Of a stretch of 64,000 nucleotides of DNA, positions 39,173 through 48,107 are shown one piece after another (position 1 is the stretch's first letter; each line of letters begins with the position of its first letter). Source of the DNA: an uncultured Sinobacteraceae bacterium (GTDB taxonomy: Bacteria > Pseudomonadota > Gammaproteobacteria > Nevskiales > Nevskiaceae); the NCBI GenBank assembly GCA_903822975.1, contig CAIJRD010000001.1, forward strand, positions 136,742 to 200,741, given 5' to 3'. The notes below the pieces were generated by a model. It had not been told where the DNA came from. It saw only the letters and a list, made by a program, of their open reading frames with translations, and searched no databases. Made by a program: the position numbers and the translations under genes.

Positions 39173-39907
39173 CTAGCGCTGCAGCGGTCGGATCGCGCTG
39201 AATCCACCGTCGACCGGCAAAATCTGGCCGGTGATCCAGCCGCACTGCTTGGATAACAACCACAGTGCCGCCGCCGCGATCTCCTCCGCCGTGCCGATCC
39301 GACCGAGCGGATACTGCGCGGTAACCGCCTGGCGCGATCGTTCGTCGCGGACGAAACCCGCGGTCATCGGCGTCTCGGTCAGGCCCAGCGCCAGCGCGTT
39401 GATGCGCAGGCGCCGCGGGGCAAGATCGGCTGCCGCGGCGCGCACCAGCGCTTCCACCGCACCTTTTGCGGCAGCCACCGCGCTGTGATTCGGCGTGCCG
39501 ATCCTGGCCGCAACCGAACTGAACAACAGCGCGCTGCCGCCCTCGCTGCGGGCGGCGGCAAAGCCGCGCAGCGCCAGGAAGGCGGTGGTTGCATTGGCGT
39601 GCAGCTGGGCATTCCATTGATCCAGCGAGGTCCGGCCGAGGGCGCCGAGCGCGACCGCGCCGACGCAGTGGCAGAGCTGATCCGGCGGTTCACCGAAGTG
39701 CGCGCGCGCGGCTTCCAGTGCGTCGCTGACACCGGCTTCGGTGCCAACATCGGACTGCACGCGCAGACAGTATTCGTCGTCGACGCCTTCGATTTCACGA
39801 CGTGATTGCAGCAGGCAGCGCCGACCTTCTGCGCGCGCGAGCCGTGCCACCGCGCGGCCAATCCCTCCGGCAGCACCGGTGATCCAAACAATGCCGCTGT
39901 CGTCCAT
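39173..39907 (-). CDS. Short-chain dehydrogenase/reductase
   Basis: The 244-residue enzyme has the cofactor motif 'VWITGAAGGIGRAVARLARAEG' and a C-terminal 'LGRIGTAEEIAAAALWLLSKQCGWITGQILPVDGGFSA'. The active-site region reads SSVAARIGTPNHSAVAAAKGAVEAL, so His replaces the usual catalytic Tyr of YxxxK (H-S-A-V-A-A-A-K). That could alter or remove dehydrogenase activity. It starts at the ATG inside a longer open frame and is divergent from folE across about 180 bases. SDR genes beside folE and a LitR-type regulator are a known light-response arrangement. Confidence 0.82.
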   Translation of the reverse strand: MDDSGIVWITGAAGGIGRAVARLARAEGRRCLLQSRREIEGVDDEYCLRVQSDVGTEAGVSDALEAARAHFGEPPDQLCHCVGAVALGALGRTSLDQWNAQLHANATTAFLALRGFAAARSEGGSALLFSSVAARIGTPNHSAVAAAKGAVEALVRAAAADLAPRRLRINALALGLTETPMTAGFVRDERSRQAVTAQYPLGRIGTAEEIAAAALWLLSKQCGWITGQILPVDGGFSAIRPLQR

Positions 39908-40034
39908 TGCACCTGATCTCTTCGAAAAAACAGCCGGCGCCCGCCTGGGGCGCCGGCGAACGGCTCCGGGGAGGAGCACCGCTTGGATGACCGACGGTAC
40001 GCGCAGTTGGGATTAGTGTCAAAGGTATGTAGAC

Positions 40035-40047
40035 TAATATCTGTACA
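40035..40047 (+). promoter_or_regulatory. Candidate folE promoter -10 with TGTACA half-site
   Basis: TAATAT is followed one base later by TGTACA, the same core as in the inverted repeat before the MerR gene. A weak -35 (TTAGTG) is 16 bases upstream. A regulator bound here would cover the start of folE transcription and could also reach the divergent SDR promoter. Only one clear half-site is present. Confidence 0.4.
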
Positions 40048-40088
40048 AAGCATAAACAAACGATACGCAGGCACGACAAGGAATCCCC

Positions 40089-40718
40089 ATGGCATACGAT
40101 GAACTGCAGCACTCCGCGATGAGCGCTGATCCCGACGCGGCTACGCCGGAAGAAATCGCGGACGCCGGGAATTCCCTGCCGCGACTGTTCGAGGCCGTCA
40201 TCAGCGAACTCGGTGAGGACGTATCGCGCGAAGGCCTTATTCGAACGCCGCAGCGCGCGGCGAAATCGATGCAGTTCCTGACACAGGGTTATCGGCAGGA
40301 CCTCGCCGAAATCGTCAACGGCGCCTTGTTTCAGAGCGACAACAGCGAAATGATCGTGGTGCGCGATATCGAGCTGTACTCGTTGTGCGAGCACCATCTG
40401 CTACCGTTCTACGGGCGCGCTCAGGTGGCCTACCTGCCCGATGCTAAGGTGATCGGACTATCGAAGATTCCGCGCATCGTTGACATGTTCGCGCGGCGCT
40501 TGCAGATTCAGGAAAACCTGACGCAACAGATCGCCGAATGCGTGCAAAGCGTGACCGGCGCGAAGGGCGTCGCAGTGATTATTGACGCTAAGCACTTGTG
40601 CATGATGATGCGCGGCGTGGCCAAGCAGAACAGCGGACTGACGACCTCTGCGATGCTCGGTGCATTCCGCGACGACCCGCGGACCCGCGCCGAATTGATG
40701 AGCCTGATTTCACGCTGA
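40089..40718 (+). CDS. folE: GTP cyclohydrolase I
   Basis: The 209-residue enzyme shows the zinc ligands in '[20 protein letters not shown]' and '[10 protein letters not shown]', and '[30 protein letters not shown]', diagnostic of FolE. It makes dihydroneopterin triphosphate from GTP, the first step to folates and pterins. AAGGAA precedes the start. Extra FolE copies in LitR-controlled operons are thought to feed pterin or folate chromophores for photolyase-type proteins; whether another folE exists elsewhere in this genome cannot be seen. Confidence 0.96.
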   Translation: MAYDELQHSAMSADPDAATPEEIADAGNSLPRLFEAVISELGEDVSREGLIRTPQRAAKSMQFLTQGYRQDLAEIVNGALFQSDNSEMIVVRDIELYSLCEHHLLPFYGRAQVAYLPDAKVIGLSKIPRIVDMFARRLQIQENLTQQIAECVQSVTGAKGVAVIIDAKHLCMMMRGVAKQNSGLTTSAMLGAFRDDPRTRAELMSLISR

Positions 40719-40755
40719 TGCCCACCCGTACACCAGCCCCTGCACCCGTCCCCAC

Positions 40756-40935
40756 ATGAGCGACTTCCTGACCCTCTCGACGCTCTTGTACGTGCTGGCG
40801 CTGTTCGGCATGTTTGCCGTGACTTACTGCGTGCTGGCACTGACCGTTTTCGCGGATCGACGCAGCGAGCGTCGCAGCGCCGTGAAGCGCTCGAACGACG
40901 ACGATGCAGGCGGTCAGCACGATAAGCATCTCTAA
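40756..40935 (+). CDS. Small single-helix membrane protein after folE
   Basis: A 59-residue frame starts 37 bases after folE: MSDFLTLSTLLYVLALFGMF, then AVTYCVLALTVFADRRSERR and a charged, His/Asp-containing tail (NDDDAGGQHDKHL). Residues 9-32 form one hydrophobic helix and the Arg-rich segment after it predicts the tail in the cytoplasm. The frame is co-directional with folE and probably co-transcribed. I recognise no family; the coding call rests on the hydrophobic pattern and position. Confidence 0.5.
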   Translation: MSDFLTLSTLLYVLALFGMFAVTYCVLALTVFADRRSERRSAVKRSNDDDAGGQHDKHL

Positions 40936-40994
40936 GCTGATTCGAAAAGCTCGCGCACGATATCGGTCGCTCAGCCTCGTAATCGCGCGCTTAA

Positions 40995-41060
40995 CGCCGC
41001 GACTAGGCCGCGACTAGGCCGCGATTAGGCCGCGACTAGGCCGCGATTAGGCAGCGATTG
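40995..41060. repeat. Six tandem 11-base units (GCCGCGAYTAG type)
   Basis: GCCGCGACTAG or GCCGCGATTAG repeats five times, followed by one diverged unit. C and T alternate at the eighth base. It occupies part of the 487-base gap before the phosphodiesterase gene; the rest of the gap holds an A+T-rich patch near 41085-41105 and a CTGTCACAC sequence at 41363, but no gene I can support. Confidence 0.9.
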
Positions 41061-41422
41061 CGAGGTGATGCGGATTAGCGCGCAAATAATTTCAGAATAT
41101 TTTCGATCGCGATGCGGCAGCGCGCTAAAGCCATTCGTGCGCAGTTCGCAGTGATCGCAACAGTAGTGGCCCTACTTGCCTGCGATCGACCCGGAACCGC
41201 GCGTGCCGCAGGCGCTGCGCGCGAATCGGCATGAGCCGTTGCAGGTCCAAATGCCTTCTCGATGCGCGCGCAGTTCGCCAACCGCCTAGCTTGCGACGAA
41301 AAGCTTTCCAATGACTTAACGCCGCAGCATCGCGCCTGCGCGTGCGTCGATGCTCCAAAAAACTGTCACACAGGCTTCCTAGCATCCGCCACTCGTTCCA
41401 AACATTACTGGAGGAGTTGACG

Positions 41423-43132
41423 ATGAAGGCAAGACTTGGCTTGGTAACCCTGGCGGCGGCGGCACTCGCATCCGCGTGCGGCGGCAACAACGGCAACAGT
41501 AGTGCGGTGTCCGCGCAGCATGTCCTGTTGATCAGCGTTGACGGCCTGCATCAGGTCGACCTCGCCAACTGGCTCAAGAACAATCCTTCGTCAACTCTGG
41601 CCACGCTCGCGAGCACCGGCATTACGTATAGCGACGCGAAAACGACCACGCCTTCCGACTCGTTCCCGGGCTTACTGTCGATGGTGACCGGCGGCACGCC
41701 GAAGTCCACCGGCGTCTACTACGACGACAGTTACGATCGCACGCTGTTTGCGCCGGGCAGCAACTGCAAAGCCGCCGCCGGTGGTGCCGCCGGAAACGGT
41801 CCGGGCATCGAAGCCGTGTTCGACGAGAGCATCGAGGTGGACGACACCCAGCTGTTCAGTCCGATCAACAAGGACAATCTGCCGATGGCGCTGGACGCTA
41901 CCGGCGCGTGCACGCCCGTGTATCCGCACAGCTTCGTCAAGGTCAACACCGTATTCGAAGTGGTCAAGGCTGCCGGCGGACTCACCGCATGGTCCGACAA
42001 ACACGCGGCTTACGATCTGGTCAACGGACCCTCAGGCAGCGGCGTGACTGATCTGTATACGCCCGAGATCAATTCGCTGATCAAGAACGGCGGCGTGACG
42101 AACGGCGTCGACCTTGCCGCCACTCTGCTCAAATGCGACGGCACCAATTCGCTGCCGGTCGGCAAGGTGAGCGACTACACCACCTGCATCCCGGCCGTCG
42201 AAGCCTATGACGACGTCAAAGTGCAGGCGATCATCAATCAGATCGACGGCAAGAAATCCGACGGCAGCGCCGGCAGCGGCGTACCGGAGATCTTCGGCAT
42301 GAACTTCCAGGAAGTCAGCGTCGGCCAGAAGCTGCCGGTTGGTGGCTACACCGATGCGGCCGCAACACCCAGCGCCAACCTCAACGGCGCAATCGCTCAT
42401 GTCGATGCAGCACTCGGTCGCATGGTTGCAGAGCTGAAGGCTAAGAACCTGGCGGACTCGACGCTGATCATCGTTAGCGCCAAGCATGGCCAGTCGCCGA
42501 TCGATCCGACCACGCTGGCGATGGAAAGTGGCGGACGCGGAAACACCAGCGTGCAGGATCCGTCGAGCTTCATCATGAAGGCCGACGCAACGATCGATTC
42601 GCCCTCGAGCTTCACCAACGCCAACAGCGGTGCGACGCTCAGCACCAACGGGCATCTGCAGACCGACGATGTGGGGCTGGTGTGGCTGCAAGACCAAAGC
42701 GCCGGCAACGTTGGCGGCGTGCTCACGCAGTTGCAAGACAATGCGACCGCGATCTTCGCCAACAGCTTGCCGACGGGAACGGTGTTCACGAACAGCATCA
42801 CCTCCGGTGCGCCGCTCACGGCACTGTTCGGCGATCCCACCAGCAGCGACCCGGTCGCCGCCGCGCGCGCTCCGAATATCTTCATCCAGCCGAATGCCGG
42901 TGTGATCTACTCCGGCAGCTCGAAGAAGATCGCCGAACACGGCGGCGGTACGATGGACGACACCGGTGTGGCGCTGCTGGTATCGATGCCTTCGTTGAAG
43001 GCGCAGTCGGTAACGACCGCGGTGTCGACCACGCAGATTGCACCGACCATCTTGCAGGTGTTGGGGCTCGACCCGACCAAACTCCAGGCCGTGCAAAAAG
43101 AAGGCACCAGCGTGCTGCCGTCGCTGTTCTAA
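41423..43132 (+). CDS. Exported alkaline-phosphatase-superfamily phosphodiesterase
   Basis: The 569-residue protein carries a lipoprotein-type signal (MKARLGLVTLAAAALASACGG) and the type I phosphodiesterase/nucleotide pyrophosphatase layout: 'HVLLISVDGLHQVDL' (metal-binding Asp), 'TTTPSDSFPGLLSMVTGGTPKSTGVYYDDSYD' (nucleophile region), a central 'LIIVSAKHGQSPID' and a late 'KKIAEHGGGTMDDTGVALLVS'. It should cleave phosphate diesters outside the cytoplasm. GGAGGAG lies before the ATG; a longer upstream reading is rejected. A CTGTCACAC sequence 60 bases before the start may point to phosphate control. Confidence 0.87.
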   Translation: MKARLGLVTLAAAALASACGGNNGNSSAVSAQHVLLISVDGLHQVDLANWLKNNPSSTLATLASTGITYSDAKTTTPSDSFPGLLSMVTGGTPKSTGVYYDDSYDRTLFAPGSNCKAAAGGAAGNGPGIEAVFDESIEVDDTQLFSPINKDNLPMALDATGACTPVYPHSFVKVNTVFEVVKAAGGLTAWSDKHAAYDLVNGPSGSGVTDLYTPEINSLIKNGGVTNGVDLAATLLKCDGTNSLPVGKVSDYTTCIPAVEAYDDVKVQAIINQIDGKKSDGSAGSGVPEIFGMNFQEVSVGQKLPVGGYTDAAATPSANLNGAIAHVDAALGRMVAELKAKNLADSTLIIVSAKHGQSPIDPTTLAMESGGRGNTSVQDPSSFIMKADATIDSPSSFTNANSGATLSTNGHLQTDDVGLVWLQDQSAGNVGGVLTQLQDNATAIFANSLPTGTVFTNSITSGAPLTALFGDPTSSDPVAAARAPNIFIQPNAGVIYSGSSKKIAEHGGGTMDDTGVALLVSMPSLKAQSVTTAVSTTQIAPTILQVLGLDPTKLQAVQKEGTSVLPSLF

Positions 43133-43167
43133 ACCGCGGCCTTTCGGGACCTGAACATCTCGAATCG

Positions 43168-43198
43168 AGGTGCGGCGCCGATACGAGGCGCCGCACCT
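43168..43198. terminator. Strong hairpin between convergent genes
   Basis: Twelve-base perfect arms (AGGTGCGGCGCC and its complement) enclose a seven-base loop in the 85 bases between the phosphodiesterase stop and the LOV kinase stop. It is placed to serve both strands. There is no U-run on the plus side. Confidence 0.55.
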
Positions 43199-43217
43199 GA
43201 TGCGGCCCGACTCGAAA

Positions 43218-44834
43218 TTATCCGACGCCCGTCGGGCCGTCCAGCACGATCCGAACCCGACGCGTCAATTCCGTATGACGATACGGTTTATGTAGCACGT
43301 CGAATTCAGTGCCGCCGGCATCGGTGCGCTCCAGCGAGGAATCCGCGTAGCCGGTAGTCAGCAAAACCTTGATCGAGGGCCGCAGTCGCCGTGCCTCGCG
43401 GGCCAGCATCACACCGTTCATACCGCCGGGCATGATCAAGTCGGTGAACAACAGGTCAATCGAGGTTTCACCACCAAGAATCGCCAGCGCTTCGCGTGCA
43501 TTCTTCGCATGCAGCGTGGTGTAGCCGATCGCCTCCAGCATCGCCTGCGCAACCTGTGCGACATCGATACGATCGTCAACCACAAGGATGGTCTCGGTAC
43601 CCGGCTGTTCGATCGCGCGAGGTGCGAGCGCCGCATGTGCGGTTTCATCGTCGACCGCCGGGAAATACAGGCGAATCGTGGTGCCGACGTTCGGTTCGGA
43701 ATACAAATTCACGGCGCCGCCCGATTGTTTGGCGAAGCCGTACACCATCGACAGCCCGAGCCCGGTCCCTTTGCCGATATCCTTGGTCGTGAAGAATGGA
43801 TCCATCACCCGTTCGATCACCTCCGGCGCAATTCCGCCGCCGTTGTCGGATACGGAAATGGACACGTAGCTGCCCGGCTCAAGATCGGTGAATGCAATGC
43901 TGTCCCGGCGCTCGACCATGACGTGCGCCGTACGCACCACCACGACGCCGTCCGACTTGCCGCCAATCGCGTCGCGCGCATTCAGCAGCACATTGAGCAG
44001 TGCAACTTCCAACTGAGTGGGGTCGATACGACAGTTCGGCAAACGCTCGGCATAATTGGTTTCGAGCCGGATGTTTTCGCCGAGCGTTCGACGCCCGATC
44101 TCGATCATGCCGTCGGTGAGTGCGTTCAGGTTGATCGTTCGACCTTCGAGACGCTGCTTGCGAGCGAACGCCAGCAGCTGCTGAGTCAAGGTCGCCGCCT
44201 TCTGGACCGCGTTTCGAGTGTTCTCGACCGAATTGAGCATGCGAGTTTTCGGCATGCGATCGTTTTCGAGACCAACCTGCAGCAGATCGAGATAGCCGGT
44301 CATCACCTGCAGCAGATTGTTGAAGTCGTGGGCGATGCCGCCGGTGAGCTGACCGAGCGCTTCCATTTTCTGCGACTGGCGCAGCGCTTCCTCTGCATCG
44401 CGGCGGCGGCTCACATCGAGCTGCGAGGCGAAGAAATACAGCAACTCACCTTCGTCGCTGTACACCGGAGAAATGAATAGCGCGTTCCAGAACGTCGAAC
44501 CATTCTTCCGATAATTGAGGATTTCCGTAGCAATCTCGCGCCGCTCCGCGACCGCCTCTCGGATCTGATCAACCGTTGCCCGATCGGTCTCCGGTCCCTG
44601 CAAAAAGCGACAGTTGCGACCGATGATTTCCGATTCGACATAACCGGTCATCGACATGAACGCCGGATTGGCGAAGATCACCGGATTGTCGACGCCGTAA
44701 GGGTCGGTCACGATCATCGGCATGCGCGTGGTCGCAACCGCTGCGAAGAAAATTTCATTGCGCCGGTCGTGCACGTCAGTGCGCCCCGCCACGCGCATGG
44801 TTGGAAGCGGTGATGCGTCGGTCTTGTCGAACAT
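43218..44834 (-). CDS. LOV-domain hybrid histidine kinase (blue-light sensor)
   Basis: The 538-residue soluble protein has a LOV domain (about 28-140) with GRNCRFLQG, photoactive Cys75, and the flavin contacts [11 protein letters not shown] and FASQ. A HisKA region follows with phospho-acceptor His169 in [11 protein letters not shown], then an HATPase_c domain ('[10 protein letters not shown]'-like, '[18 protein letters not shown]'), and a C-terminal receiver with 'ILVVDD' and Asp in [11 protein letters not shown]. It should sense blue light through an FMN-Cys adduct. The start is the ATG behind AAGGAGG at a seven-base spacing; a longer start 27 bases upstream is less likely. No other response regulator adjoins it. 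Confidence 0.93.
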   Translation of the reverse strand: MFDKTDASPLPTMRVAGRTDVHDRRNEIFFAAVATTRMPMIVTDPYGVDNPVIFANPAFMSMTGYVESEIIGRNCRFLQGPETDRATVDQIREAVAERREIATEILNYRKNGSTFWNALFISPVYSDEGELLYFFASQLDVSRRRDAEEALRQSQKMEALGQLTGGIAHDFNNLLQVMTGYLDLLQVGLENDRMPKTRMLNSVENTRNAVQKAATLTQQLLAFARKQRLEGRTINLNALTDGMIEIGRRTLGENIRLETNYAERLPNCRIDPTQLEVALLNVLLNARDAIGGKSDGVVVVRTAHVMVERRDSIAFTDLEPGSYVSISVSDNGGGIAPEVIERVMDPFFTTKDIGKGTGLGLSMVYGFAKQSGGAVNLYSEPNVGTTIRLYFPAVDDETAHAALAPRAIEQPGTETILVVDDRIDVAQVAQAMLEAIGYTTLHAKNAREALAILGGETSIDLLFTDLIMPGGMNGVMLAREARRLRPSIKVLLTTGYADSSLERTDAGGTEFDVLHKPYRHTELTRRVRIVLDGPTGVG

Positions 44835-45144
44835 GTGTGTGCCTCCTTGCGCGACGCGCATTGGCGGCTCTCTGCACCGAAAACACGAATCGGCGCGATC
44901 AAAGATCGCGAGTGCGGATCAGCCGTGGATCTGGAGGTTGCGCCGACGAATCAAGCGCCAGCGCGCCATCGGCTCTCGCAATCGCGCGACGCCATAGGGT
45001 GCTGGGAGCAGCACATCCTGCCAGTCGACGCGGCTCATCTGCCGCGCCATTTCGCTCAATGGACCACGGCGGAATGTGTCAGGTTCCGTACTTAAACGAA
45101 CCCTCAATGACGCAGCGGCCAAGCGCCGTCGGCATTCGCAACGG
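44835..45144. other. Gene-free stretch before the LOV kinase
   Basis: About 310 bases separate the TetR stop from the LOV kinase start. An open minus-strand frame crosses it but has no start signal or family match. I see no hairpin with a U-run and no clear promoter. Confidence 0.5.
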
Positions 45145-45804
45145 TTAAGGTACTGCCGCTTTAAGTTCCTGACGAACCAGATTGATGATTGCGGTCGCAA
45201 GCTTGGCGACCGTGCGCTCAGACTCGGCGAGATCGAGTCCGGCATTGCCGGTCCACCACTGCGGACTCGACTCGCCGACGGCAATCAGCGAATGGGCATA
45301 AGGCTCAACCAAGCGAAGCGCTTTGGCTTTTGACAAACCTTCCGGACGAAACGACGCGAGATCGTTCGCCGCGAGTGCCAGCATCTGTTGTCGCAACGAG
45401 TCGATCATCGAGCTGCCGGGACGGCTGCTCGAAACGCTACCGGCAACGACGAAGTAGCCATCGCGATAGCGGTGCGCGAAATGCAGAAAGACATTCAAAC
45501 CCTGGCAGATTCGCCGTTTGATATTGGGTTCGGGCGCGAGCCGCGCAATATGGCCACGCAGATAGTCGGCGGCGCGCTCGATCATCGCGATGTAGAGGCC
45601 CTCCTTCGATCCGAAGTAGGCATACAGCATCGGCTTGGTTACGCCGCAGGCCTCGGCGATGTCATCCATCGACGTTGCCGCGTAACCCTTCTTTCCAAAC
45701 AGCTTCGCGGCCGCCTCGATCATCTGAACTTCGCGTTGCGCGCGCGGGAGTCTGCGCTGCGTAGTGCGCTTTGCGTCCTCGACTTCTTCGAATTGCTTGG
45801 CCAT
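45145..45804 (-). CDS. TetR-family transcriptional repressor
   Basis: The 219-residue protein has the TetR DNA-binding domain 'REVQMIEAAAKLFGKKGYAATSMDDIAEACGVTKPMLYAYFGSKEGLYIAMIERAADYL', followed by an all-helical ligand-binding region typical of the family. Met at 45804 gives a normal N-terminus; a longer open frame would read through the operators. Two palindromes lie 43-86 bases upstream of its start, and the DUF1329-RND operon runs in the opposite direction. Control of itself and of that operon is the likely role; the ligand is unknown. Confidence 0.93.
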   Translation of the reverse strand: MAKQFEEVEDAKRTTQRRLPRAQREVQMIEAAAKLFGKKGYAATSMDDIAEACGVTKPMLYAYFGSKEGLYIAMIERAADYLRGHIARLAPEPNIKRRICQGLNVFLHFAHRYRDGYFVVAGSVSSSRPGSSMIDSLRQQMLALAANDLASFRPEGLSKAKALRLVEPYAHSLIAVGESSPQWWTGNAGLDLAESERTVAKLATAIINLVRQELKAAVP

Positions 45805-45846
45805 GTTCGTAATTCTAGCGAATGCCAGATGCCCAGTTGACAGTTT

Positions 45847-45890
45847 ATTACCCTTGGGTAATATACGGCACATAACTTACCCATGGGTAA
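45847..45890. promoter_or_regulatory. Paired palindromic operators in the TetR/DUF1329 intergenic region
   Basis: ATTACCC-TT-GGGTAAT (45847-45862) and TTACCC-AT-GGGTAA (45877-45890) share the same TTACCC/GGGTAA arms, with centres 29 bases apart. They match the symmetric site expected for a TetR dimer and sit in the leader of the TetR gene. A further half-site, TTACCCA, occurs at 46086, closer to the DUF1329 gene. The rest of this 476-base intergenic space is unremarkable. Confidence 0.75.
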
Positions 45891-46280
45891 TAACGCGTCG
45901 TCAAGCTCCGACACCCGACGCGTCGATTCTTCAAATGTCGGTACAGCGTCAAAGCTGTAGGGAGAGGACACAACGCTATGCAACTTCGACAAACGACGTT
46001 CGTATCGGATCGCCGACGAGACCCCGTCGCCGAAGAATCTGCATTTCCTAGTACCAATCAATGCGTCGCCTGAGCGGATGCCAAGTTACCCACGAAAGTA
46101 TGTTTGGACCATACCGGTGGCCGGTGCGCGCGCCTGATGCTAACGGAATCAACTGAGTAATCAGGTGTGTTCACGGATGGCCAAACCTGACCGTAACGCA
46201 CAGCAGTAATTAAAAAGACAAACAACCCGCCGGCTCCGGACAGGAACGCGCGGATAACTACAGAGCCGCATGGAGAGAGC

Positions 46281-48107
46281 ATGTCGAAACTACTTGGTGG
46301 GCTGAAGTCCTGCGCGTTGAGCGCGCTGCTCATCGTTCCCACGGTTTACGCCGGGGTCAGTCAGCAGGAAGCCGCGCAGATCGGCAAGCAACTGACCGAC
46401 GTCGGCGCAGAGCGCGCCGGTAACGCCGACGGCAGCATTCCCGCCTGGGCAGGCGGCGCGGTATTCCGCCCGGAAATCCGCAAGGAAACCCATGCCGACC
46501 TCGAAAGCCTGCGCGTGAAGCTGGTGGCCGATATTCGTGTTCTGGTCTCGGACCCAAAGACCGTTCACGACTTCCTGACCAAGGGTCAGCAAATCATGGA
46601 TGCCGACCCGGCTTCCACCGACAAGCTGGTCGATATCGTGCACGGCATGCTGTCCTCGGATGCCGGACTCAAAGCCGAGTTCGACCAATCCTTGGCCAAA
46701 CACAATCTGTCGGTCGACAGCATCACCGAGCAGATCAAATCGAAGAAGCATCGCCTCGACGAATACGTTGATCCGATCGTGGAAGTGGTGCGGATGGAAG
46801 CGGCCAAGGGTCCGGAGATGATCAGCCGCCTGGTCAAGATGTTCGATATCGGCCAGGTGCTGCAGCTGCTGAATCTGGTCAAATCGCCGAAGTCGCAAGC
46901 CTTGGCCAACGACATGATGATGCAGTACATGCCGCCCTACGTGAAAGGCTTCCTCGACTATCGCGTGCCGGGCAAGTCCGACGCGATGCTCGACAATTTG
47001 AAGCCGCTGTACGTCGTGACCACGAGCAACCTCGCGCAGTACTCCGCGCATTTGTCCGATGGTCAGAAGGCGATGTTCGCGACGTATCCCGATTACAAGA
47101 TGATCGTGTTCCCGTCGGTGCGTAACGCATTCTTCCCGGATGCGATCAATAAGGCGACCGCAGTCAATGCGACCAAGGCCACGCTGATCGGCACCGACAA
47201 TGTTCAGGGCGCGAGCCTCGGCTTCCCGTTCCCGATTCCGAAGAGCGGTGCGGAGGTGATGTGGAATCACAAGCTGCGCTTCCGCGGTTCGGCGGCCAAG
47301 CGCTACAACAACCAGGCGATCGTCAAGCCGGACGGCACGTTCAAAATTTCCAAGCTGGTCGAGAACGTCAAGTTCGGTTACGCCAATCTGGTCGAACCGA
47401 AGTCCGACGTCATGGCGTACTACCTGCAGGAAGTCATCTCGCCGCCGCGACTCGCAGGACAGATCACGCTGGTTCATGAAATTGCAGCCGGCGGCGGTAC
47501 GCGTAGCGCCTGGCTGTTCAGCCCTGGTCTAGGCCGTATCGTGCGCGCGCCGGATGTCGGCTTCGACAATCCGATGCTCGGCTCGGATGGTCAGCAGTTC
47601 GACGATCAGGTCGACGTATTCAACGGGGCACTCGAGCGCTACAACTGGAAGTTGATCGGCAAGCGCGAAATGCTGATTCCCTACAACAACTGGGTGATCA
47701 ACAGCCCCACCTTCAAATACGTCGATCTGATTCGTCCAGGGCATCTGAATCAGGACCTGCTGCGCTACGAACTGCATCGCGTGTGGGTCGTCGAAGCCGA
47801 TCTCAAAGAGGGCATGCGTCACCAGTTTTCAAAGCGCGTGTTCTATCTCGATGAAGACTCCTGGGCGATCGCCGCGGTCGACTGCTATGACAACCACGGC
47901 AAGTTGTGGAAAGTGCAGGAAGCCGAGCTGATCACGGTGCCCTTCATTCCCACGGTCAGCGGTGTGCCGGAGACCATCTACGACCTGCTCGGCAAGAGCT
48001 ATTTCGTGACCTCGATGACCAACGAAGATCCGATCACCGACTTTGAAGTCAGTTATCCGGACAGCTTCTTCGAGCCGAGCGCGCTACGTCAGAAGGCGAA
48101 GTTCTGA
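46281..48107 (+). CDS. DUF1329 family exported protein with a large insertion
   Basis: The 608-residue protein has a signal peptide (LKSCALSALLIVPTVYA|GVS) and the DUF1329 hallmarks 'QQEAAQIGKQLTDVGAERAGNADGSIPAWAGG', 'PLYVVTTSNLAQYSAHLSDGQKAMFATYP' and 'AWLFSPGLGRIVRAPDVGFDNP'. Relatives are usually about 450 residues; here about 150 extra residues separate the first two motifs, mostly charged helix-like sequence. DUF1329 is often described as a LolA/LolB-like periplasmic lipid-binding fold. GGAGAGAG precedes the ATG. Its stop overlaps the next start by one base. Confidence 0.88.
   Translation: MSKLLGGLKSCALSALLIVPTVYAGVSQQEAAQIGKQLTDVGAERAGNADGSIPAWAGGAVFRPEIRKETHADLESLRVKLVADIRVLVSDPKTVHDFLTKGQQIMDADPASTDKLVDIVHGMLSSDAGLKAEFDQSLAKHNLSVDSITEQIKSKKHRLDEYVDPIVEVVRMEAAKGPEMISRLVKMFDIGQVLQLLNLVKSPKSQALANDMMMQYMPPYVKGFLDYRVPGKSDAMLDNLKPLYVVTTSNLAQYSAHLSDGQKAMFATYPDYKMIVFPSVRNAFFPDAINKATAVNATKATLIGTDNVQGASLGFPFPIPKSGAEVMWNHKLRFRGSAAKRYNNQAIVKPDGTFKISKLVENVKFGYANLVEPKSDVMAYYLQEVISPPRLAGQITLVHEIAAGGGTRSAWLFSPGLGRIVRAPDVGFDNPMLGSDGQQFDDQVDVFNGALERYNWKLIGKREMLIPYNNWVINSPTFKYVDLIRPGHLNQDLLRYELHRVWVVEADLKEGMRHQFSKRVFYLDEDSWAIAAVDCYDNHGKLWKVQEAELITVPFIPTVSGVPETIYDLLGKSYFVTSMTNEDPITDFEVSYPDSFFEPSALRQKAKF

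Noticed and set aside
44919-45284. A 121-codon minus-strand frame between the TetR and LOV genes
   Set aside because: It overlaps the TetR gene in another frame and shows no recognisable domain or ribosome binding site.
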